Of a stretch of 9,260 nucleotides of DNA, positions 5,735 to 9,260 are shown piece by piece. The stretch covers positions 1 through 9,260 of the forward strand of contig DKFA01000039.1 of the NCBI GenBank assembly GCA_002452695.1. The letters run 5' to 3'. Every line of letters begins with the position of its first letter. Position 1 is the first letter of the stretch. The DNA comes from Dehalococcoidia bacterium UBA6808 (GTDB lineage Bacteria; Chloroflexota; Dehalococcoidia; GIF9; UBA5629). The position numbers and the translations under genes were made by a program. The notes below the pieces were generated by a model. That model ran no database searches. It had not been told where the DNA came from and worked only from the letters and a program-made list of their open reading frames with translations.

Positions 5735-6589
5735 ATGGTTAGTCCGCGAATACTACGACGGCGCATCCGCAGTGTCCAGAGCACGGCCAAAATCACCCGC
5801 GCCATGGAAATGATTGCGACTGCCAAGATGAAGAAGTCGCAGGATGCTACTATAGCGGTCAGGCCGTATAGTGATAAGCTGACCCAGGTTATTGCCGATC
5901 TTGCAGCACAGGCAGCAATCGGCGGCGCCACACATCCGCTGCTGCAGGTGCGCAAAATCAGGAAAATAGCCATACTGTTTATCTCTACAGACAGGGGCCT
6001 CTGCGGCGGCCTTAACACCAACCTCAACCGGATGACCGGCAGCTTCATCCTCGACCAGAAAGTCCCGGTCACTCTCATTACAGTAGGCAGCAAGGGACGC
6101 GATTTCATGCGCCGCTCAATGCGCGAGATCCGCGCCGAGTTCATCAAGATGAACGACCGCCCCAGGATGGCCGATACCATGGCCATCTCACATATACTGA
6201 TGGAAGATTATATCAACGAAGTCTACGACCAGGTCTTCATCGCATATAACAAGTTCATCAACGTCATGACCCAGAAACCCACGATTGACCAGATGCTGCC
6301 GGTCATACCTGCCAAGCTATCCAAGACCAATCCTGATTATATCTTCGAACCGTACGGCATGGCAGTGCTCGGCGAGCTTTTGCCAAGGTTTGCCGAGATG
6401 CAGGTATACCACGCAATTCTGGAAGCTATCGCCAGCGAGCAGTCGGCGCGTATGATGGCCATGCGCAATGCCACCGAAAACGCCAATGAAGTCATCGCCG
6501 AACTGACCCTGACGCTCAATAAGGCGCGCCAGGAAATGATTACCAAAGAGCTGCTTGACATCACTGGCGGCGTTGAAAGTCTCAAATAG
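5735..6589 (+). CDS. atpG: F1 ATP synthase subunit gamma
   Basis: Gamma is the central rotor shaft inside alpha3beta3. The 284-aa protein has the expected N-terminal helix (RRRIRSVQSTAKITRAMEMI, about 8-27, then ATAKMKK). The Rossmann-like middle domain carries STDRGLCGGLNTN (about 84-96). The C-terminal helix includes SEQSARMMAMRNATENA followed by ITKELLDITGG (about 268-278), which lines the hexamer cavity. The length is normal (E. coli 287). There is no plant-type redox-cysteine insertion. The ATG is preceded by GAGG with a 7-base gap. The stop TAG at 6587-6589 is embedded in the ribosome binding site of atpD, so translation of the two is probably coupled. Confidence 0.96.
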   Translation: MVSPRILRRRIRSVQSTAKITRAMEMIATAKMKKSQDATIAVRPYSDKLTQVIADLAAQAAIGGATHPLLQVRKIRKIAILFISTDRGLCGGLNTNLNRMTGSFILDQKVPVTLITVGSKGRDFMRRSMREIRAEFIKMNDRPRMADTMAISHILMEDYINEVYDQVFIAYNKFINVMTQKPTIDQMLPVIPAKLSKTNPDYIFEPYGMAVLGELLPRFAEMQVYHAILEAIASEQSARMMAMRNATENANEVIAELTLTLNKARQEMITKELLDITGGVESLK

Positions 6590-6595
6590 GAGGTG
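6588..6595 (+). promoter_or_regulatory. ribosome binding site that fixes the TTG start of atpD
   Basis: A full AGGAGGTG, overlapping the atpG stop codon, sits at ideal distance from TTG 6600. The upstream in-frame ATG at 6555 lies inside atpG, lacks such a site and would add residues no beta subunit has. Confidence 0.9.
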
Positions 6596-6599
6596 CAAT

Positions 6600-7991
6600 T
6601 TGGCAAAAGGTAAAGTAGTACAGGTCATCGGAACTGTAGTGGACATTGAGTTCCCGCAGGAACATCTGCCTGCGATTTACAACGCAATCGATGTCATGCA
6701 GGACGGTAAGAAAATGGTCATGGAAGCCGTTCAGCATATAGGGAATAACTGGGTGCGCTGCCTGGCATTGTGCCCGACCGAAGGTCTCGAGAGGGGCGCC
6801 GAAGCAATCGATACCGGCGCCGCCATATCGGTGCCGGTAGGCAGGCCGACCCTGGGCCGGCTCTTCAACGTGTTCGGCGAGCCACTGGATAATCTGGGCG
6901 AGGTAAAAAGCGATCATCGCCTTCCCATCCACAGGGATCCCCCCAGGCTGGAAGAGCAGGAAACCTCCATCCAGATGCTTGAAACAGGCATCAAAGTTAT
7001 CGATTTCATCACACCATTCACACGCGGTGGAAAAATTGGTGCCTACGGCGGCGCCGGTGTAGGTAAGACCGTCATCATCACCGAGCTTATCCATAATATC
7101 GCCACCCAGCACGGCGGCTTCTCTGTATTCGCCGGTGTTGGTGAAAGATCAAGGGAAGGCAACGATCTCTGGCGTGAAATGAAAGAGTCAGGCGTCATCG
7201 AAAAGACCATGATGGTCTTTGGACAGATGAATGAACCGCCCGGAGTACGCGCACGCGTGGCCCTCACCGGCGTGACACTGGCAGAGCATTTCCGCGATGA
7301 AGAAGGCCAGGACGTTCTTCTCTTCGTCGACAACATCTATCGCCATATCCTGGCCAACATGGAAGTATCGGCATTGCTCGGCCGTATGCCCTCGGCAGTG
7401 GGCTACCAACCCACCCTGGGCACTGATGTTGCTGAGATGGAAGACCGCATTACCTCAACCAAGAAAGGCTCGATCACCTCATTTCAGGCCATTTATGTGC
7501 CTGCCGACGATTATACCGATCCCGGAATCGTAACAACGTTTGGCCACCTCGACGGGGTGATATCTCTTGAGCGCTCCATCGCAGCCCGCGGCATCTTCCC
7601 CGCAGTGGACCCGCTGGCCTCAACCTCCCGCATCCTCGATCCCAACGTGGTAGGCGAGGAACATTACCAGGCTGCCCGCGGTGTACAGAAGGTGCTGCAA
7701 CGCTACAAGGACTTGCAGGACGTCATTGCCATCCTGGGTATGGAAGAACTCAGCGAAGAAGACAAAATCACAGTCAACCGGGCGCGCCGCATTGAAAGGT
7801 TCCTCTCGCAGCCCATGTTCGTCGCAGAACCTTTCACCGGCCTGCCGGGCAAATATGTATCAACCAAAGACACCGTCCGCGGCTTCAAAGAGATACTTGA
7901 AGGTAAATGGGACCACCTGCCGGAGATGGCATTCATGATGGTGGGTACCATTGAAGAAGCAGCCGAGAAAGCTAAACAATTAGGGATGTAA
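6600..7991 (+). CDS. atpD: F1 ATP synthase subunit beta (catalytic)
   Basis: Beta makes or hydrolyses ATP at three sites per enzyme. From TTG 6600 it has 463 aa (E. coli 460) and begins (M)AKGKVVQVIGTVVDIEFP, the standard beta N terminus. The P-loop is GGAGVGKT (residues 150-157, Lys156). The catalytic glutamate is Glu182 in GVGERSREG, with Arg183. The Mg2+-region motif DNIYR (244-248) and EVSALLGRMPSAVGYQPTL follow. The DELSEED motif is present as EELSEED (382-388). FLSQPMFVAE and GKYVS close the C-terminal domain. Odd points are HILANM at 249-254 and GHLDGVISLER at 315-325, where most beta subunits have near-invariant residues (E. coli YTLAGT and AHLDATVVLSR). All core catalytic residues I could place are intact, so an active enzyme is expected. 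Epsilon starts two bases after the stop. Confidence 0.97.
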   Translation: MAKGKVVQVIGTVVDIEFPQEHLPAIYNAIDVMQDGKKMVMEAVQHIGNNWVRCLALCPTEGLERGAEAIDTGAAISVPVGRPTLGRLFNVFGEPLDNLGEVKSDHRLPIHRDPPRLEEQETSIQMLETGIKVIDFITPFTRGGKIGAYGGAGVGKTVIITELIHNIATQHGGFSVFAGVGERSREGNDLWREMKESGVIEKTMMVFGQMNEPPGVRARVALTGVTLAEHFRDEEGQDVLLFVDNIYRHILANMEVSALLGRMPSAVGYQPTLGTDVAEMEDRITSTKKGSITSFQAIYVPADDYTDPGIVTTFGHLDGVISLERSIAARGIFPAVDPLASTSRILDPNVVGEEHYQAARGVQKVLQRYKDLQDVIAILGMEELSEEDKITVNRARRIERFLSQPMFVAEPFTGLPGKYVSTKDTVRGFKEILEGKWDHLPEMAFMMVGTIEEAAEKAKQLGM

Positions 7992-7993
7992 CT

Positions 7994-8449
7994 ATGCCTA
8001 CAATGAATTTGGAGATTGTGACTGCTGAGCGCCAGGTCTTTGCAAGCGATGATGTTATAACCCTCATCGCTGAGGGAACTGAGGGGCAAATGGCCATTTT
8101 GCCCAGGCATGCCCCTCTTGTGACCATGCTCGAGCCTGCCGAGTTGATCATCCGCAGGGCCAGCGGCGATGAAATTTCCATGGTCATTACAGGCGGTTTC
8201 ATCGAGGTCAAATCCGAGAAGACCGTCATCCTGGCCGATGCCTGCGAGCGCAGCGACGAGATTGATTTACAGCGTGCCGAAGCAGCCAAACGCAGGGCAG
8301 AAGAAAGGCTGAAGGCGAGCGGACCTGAAATCGACCGCGCCAGGGCTGAAGCCGCACTCAGGCGTTCAATCGCGCGCCTGCGCGTAGTTGAAAAACGCCG
8401 CAAGACACCTGTCCGCAGGCCGCCCTCCAATCCAACCTCCCAGAACTAA
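7994..8449 (+). CDS. atpC: F1 ATP synthase subunit epsilon
   Basis: Epsilon joins gamma to the c-ring and can inhibit ATP hydrolysis through its C-terminal helices. The protein has 151 aa, longer than E. coli (139). The N-terminal beta-sandwich (about 1-85) contains GTEGQMAILPRHAPLVTML and GGFIEV, both typical. The helical part begins with IDLQRA (residues 90-95), matching the I(L)DxxRA motif known to bind ATP in the epsilon of thermophilic Bacillus. An Arg-rich helix (ALRRSIARLRVVEKRR, about 120-135) follows, then a basic, proline-rich tail to the end (KTPVRRPPSNPTSQN). The start ATG 7994 lies two bases after the atpD stop with only a modest GGG upstream; ATG 8003 is an alternative. It is the last gene of the operon and a terminator follows. 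Confidence 0.94.
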   Translation: MPTMNLEIVTAERQVFASDDVITLIAEGTEGQMAILPRHAPLVTMLEPAELIIRRASGDEISMVITGGFIEVKSEKTVILADACERSDEIDLQRAEAAKRRAEERLKASGPEIDRARAEAALRRSIARLRVVEKRRKTPVRRPPSNPTSQN

Positions 8450-8456
8450 GCTAATA

Positions 8457-8487
8457 AAAAGGCCGGTAATTAGATTACCGGCCTTTT
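8457..8487. terminator. bidirectional rho-independent terminator
   Basis: GGCCGGTAAT (8461-8470) pairs perfectly with ATTACCGGCC (8474-8483) across a 3-base loop. The stem is extended by four A-T pairs, with AAAA before and TTTT after. It ends the atp operon on the plus strand. On the minus strand the stem is followed by TTTTT, so it can also stop the converging rpsP-khpA transcript. Confidence 0.92.
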
Positions 8488-8584
8488 GTTTATATTCAAT
8501 GATATTTCAGGCAACCTCACCCTTCCACACCTGGAAAGATGCAACCCCGCCTGATCCTTCAATTAACTGTGTCATGCCTGCCGA

Positions 8585-8812
8585 CTAAACGATCTCAAGT
8601 CTTACGCGGGTGCCTTCCTTGGTAGCAACAACTCGTAACAAGGTCCGCATCGCCTCCGCAACCCTTCCCTGTTTCCCGATTACCCTGCCTTTATCTTCTG
8701 CATTGACTTCGAGCTTAATCACCACGCCGCCTGAGTCAGTCTCCTCGCTTACTTTAACGTCATTGGGCGCGCTTACGATGGATCTGGCAATATATTCGAC
8801 TAACTCCTTCAT
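8585..8812 (-). CDS. khpA: KhpA, KH-domain RNA-binding protein
   Basis: This is a small (75 aa) single KH-domain protein of the KhpA/YlqC family. Such proteins bind RNA and, in Gram-positive bacteria, pair with KhpB (Jag/EloR) to affect cell elongation and small-RNA or mRNA fate. The RNA-binding GxxG loop is seen in GRVIGKQGRVAEAMRTLL (about residues 42-59). The N-terminal MKELVEYIARSIV and the end VRLEIV are standard, and the protein is full length. A purine-rich GAGGTGAGG precedes the ATG at 8812-8810. It lies 24 bases after rpsP, the usual association (rpsP-khpA, often with rimM-trmD), and is likely co-transcribed with it. rimM does not follow; the unit ends at the shared terminator. Confidence 0.92.
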   Translation of the reverse strand: MKELVEYIARSIVSAPNDVKVSEETDSGGVVIKLEVNAEDKGRVIGKQGRVAEAMRTLLRVVATKEGTRVRLEIV

Positions 8813-8836
8813 TTTAACCTCACCTCAGTTGTAGAT

Positions 8837-9175
8837 TTAACTGGCAACAGATTTCTTCGATTTCTTCTTCTGCTTTTGGGTAGTCTTTTGAACCGCCTGG
8901 CGAAATTTTCTGGCAGGATGCGCCGATTTAAATTTATCCATCACGCCCGCCTTGGCAAGCAGCCTGTATGCAGTCTCGGTGGGCTGTGCGCCCTGCTCCA
9001 GCCACTTTAGCGCGCTTTCTTCCTGGACAGTAATACCCTCGGGATCTACCAGCGGATTATAAGTCCCGATCACCTCTATGAAAGCGCCTCCTCTCGGTGA
9101 CTCACTGTCAGCAACGACAATTCGATAAAGCGGCTTATGCTTGGCGCCTATTCTTCTTAACCTGATTTTTACCAT
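8837..9175 (-). CDS. rpsP: 30S ribosomal protein bS16
   Basis: This protein is a component of the small ribosomal subunit needed for its assembly. It starts MVKIRLRRIGAKHKPLYRIV, the family hallmark, followed by ADSESPRGGAFIEVIGTYNP (about residues 22-41). The conserved middle ALKWLEQGAQPTETAYRLL lies at about 55-73. The protein has 112 aa, longer than the E. coli protein (82), with a lysine/glutamine-rich C-terminal tail (KTTQKQKKKSKKSVAS) that is common in longer S16 proteins and probably binds rRNA. A weak AAGGT lies about 10 bases before the ATG. A strong promoter lies just upstream, so rpsP appears to be the first gene of a two-gene unit with khpA. Confidence 0.97.
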   Translation of the reverse strand: MVKIRLRRIGAKHKPLYRIVVADSESPRGGAFIEVIGTYNPLVDPEGITVQEESALKWLEQGAQPTETAYRLLAKAGVMDKFKSAHPARKFRQAVQKTTQKQKKKSKKSVAS

Positions 9176-9214
9176 GTTCTCAGTCTACCTTCGATTCTCC
9201 AATTTTTATAGCTA

Positions 9215-9243
9215 ATTATGCATTAAGCAAACATAACTGTCAA
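9215..9243 (-). promoter_or_regulatory. promoter of rpsP-khpA
   Basis: On the minus strand a perfect TTGACA (9238-9243) is followed by a 17-base spacer and CATAAT (9215-9220, five of six consensus bases). Transcription would start near 9208, leaving a leader of about 33 bases before the rpsP ATG. Confidence 0.8.
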
Positions 9244-9260
9244 CAGCATTACATATCCGG

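Noticed and set aside
6555..6599. ATG at 6555 as an earlier start of the beta subunit
   Set aside because: It overlaps atpG by 35 bases, has no ribosome site and would add 15 residues unlike any beta N terminus; TTG 6600 with AGGAGGTG fits the family exactly.

Overview
The window is ordinary chromosomal housekeeping DNA. It carries a complete F-type ATP synthase operon flanked by a divergent dtd / bifunctional-nuclease pair on the left and a convergent rpsP-khpA unit on the right. The organism is a bacterium of roughly 50% GC. The long Chloroflexota-like subunit a, the gene neighbourhood and the sequence style suggest a Chloroflexota, possibly Dehalococcoidia-like, lineage. That placement is an inference from memory of protein families and is only moderately secure. 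I see no mobile element, CRISPR array, tRNA or rRNA.

Layout. 1-335 (minus): D-aminoacyl-tRNA deacylase, cut by the left edge. 336-535: divergent intergenic region with a near-consensus promoter (475-503) for the next gene and a small palindrome. 536-1324 (plus): bifunctional nuclease (DUF151) protein with an unusual internal insertion of about 70 residues. 1325-1481: atp operon leader with a 14-bp inverted repeat and a near-perfect extended -10 promoter whose predicted start of transcription falls on the first start codon. 1482-8449 (plus): atpZ/I-like gene, then subunits a, c, b, delta, alpha, gamma, beta, epsilon (atpB, E, F, H, A, G, D, C). 8457-8487: strong hairpin terminator usable from both sides. 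8585-9175 (minus): khpA and rpsP, with a consensus-like promoter at 9215-9243.

How the genes work together. The nine atp genes encode the whole enzyme. The membrane Fo part (a, c-ring, b) carries ions. The delta and b subunits form the stator. Gamma and epsilon form the rotor stalk, and alpha3beta3 makes or hydrolyses ATP. AtpZ is a small accessory membrane protein. The c subunit lacks the known Na+ ligands, so proton coupling is the better guess. The genes are tightly packed (a 4-base overlap to gaps of about 40 bases), except for a 109-base gap with a stable hairpin between the c and b genes. That gap sits where uneven subunit stoichiometry (many c per enzyme) needs differential expression. 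Both alpha and beta start with TTG behind very strong Shine-Dalgarno sequences.

There is no sign of an undescribed multi-gene system here. The points most worth checking are the leaderless-looking start of the atp operon, the insertion in the nuclease, the atpE-atpF hairpin, the ATP-sensing motif in epsilon, and unusual substitutions in the alpha P-loop and beta catalytic domain.
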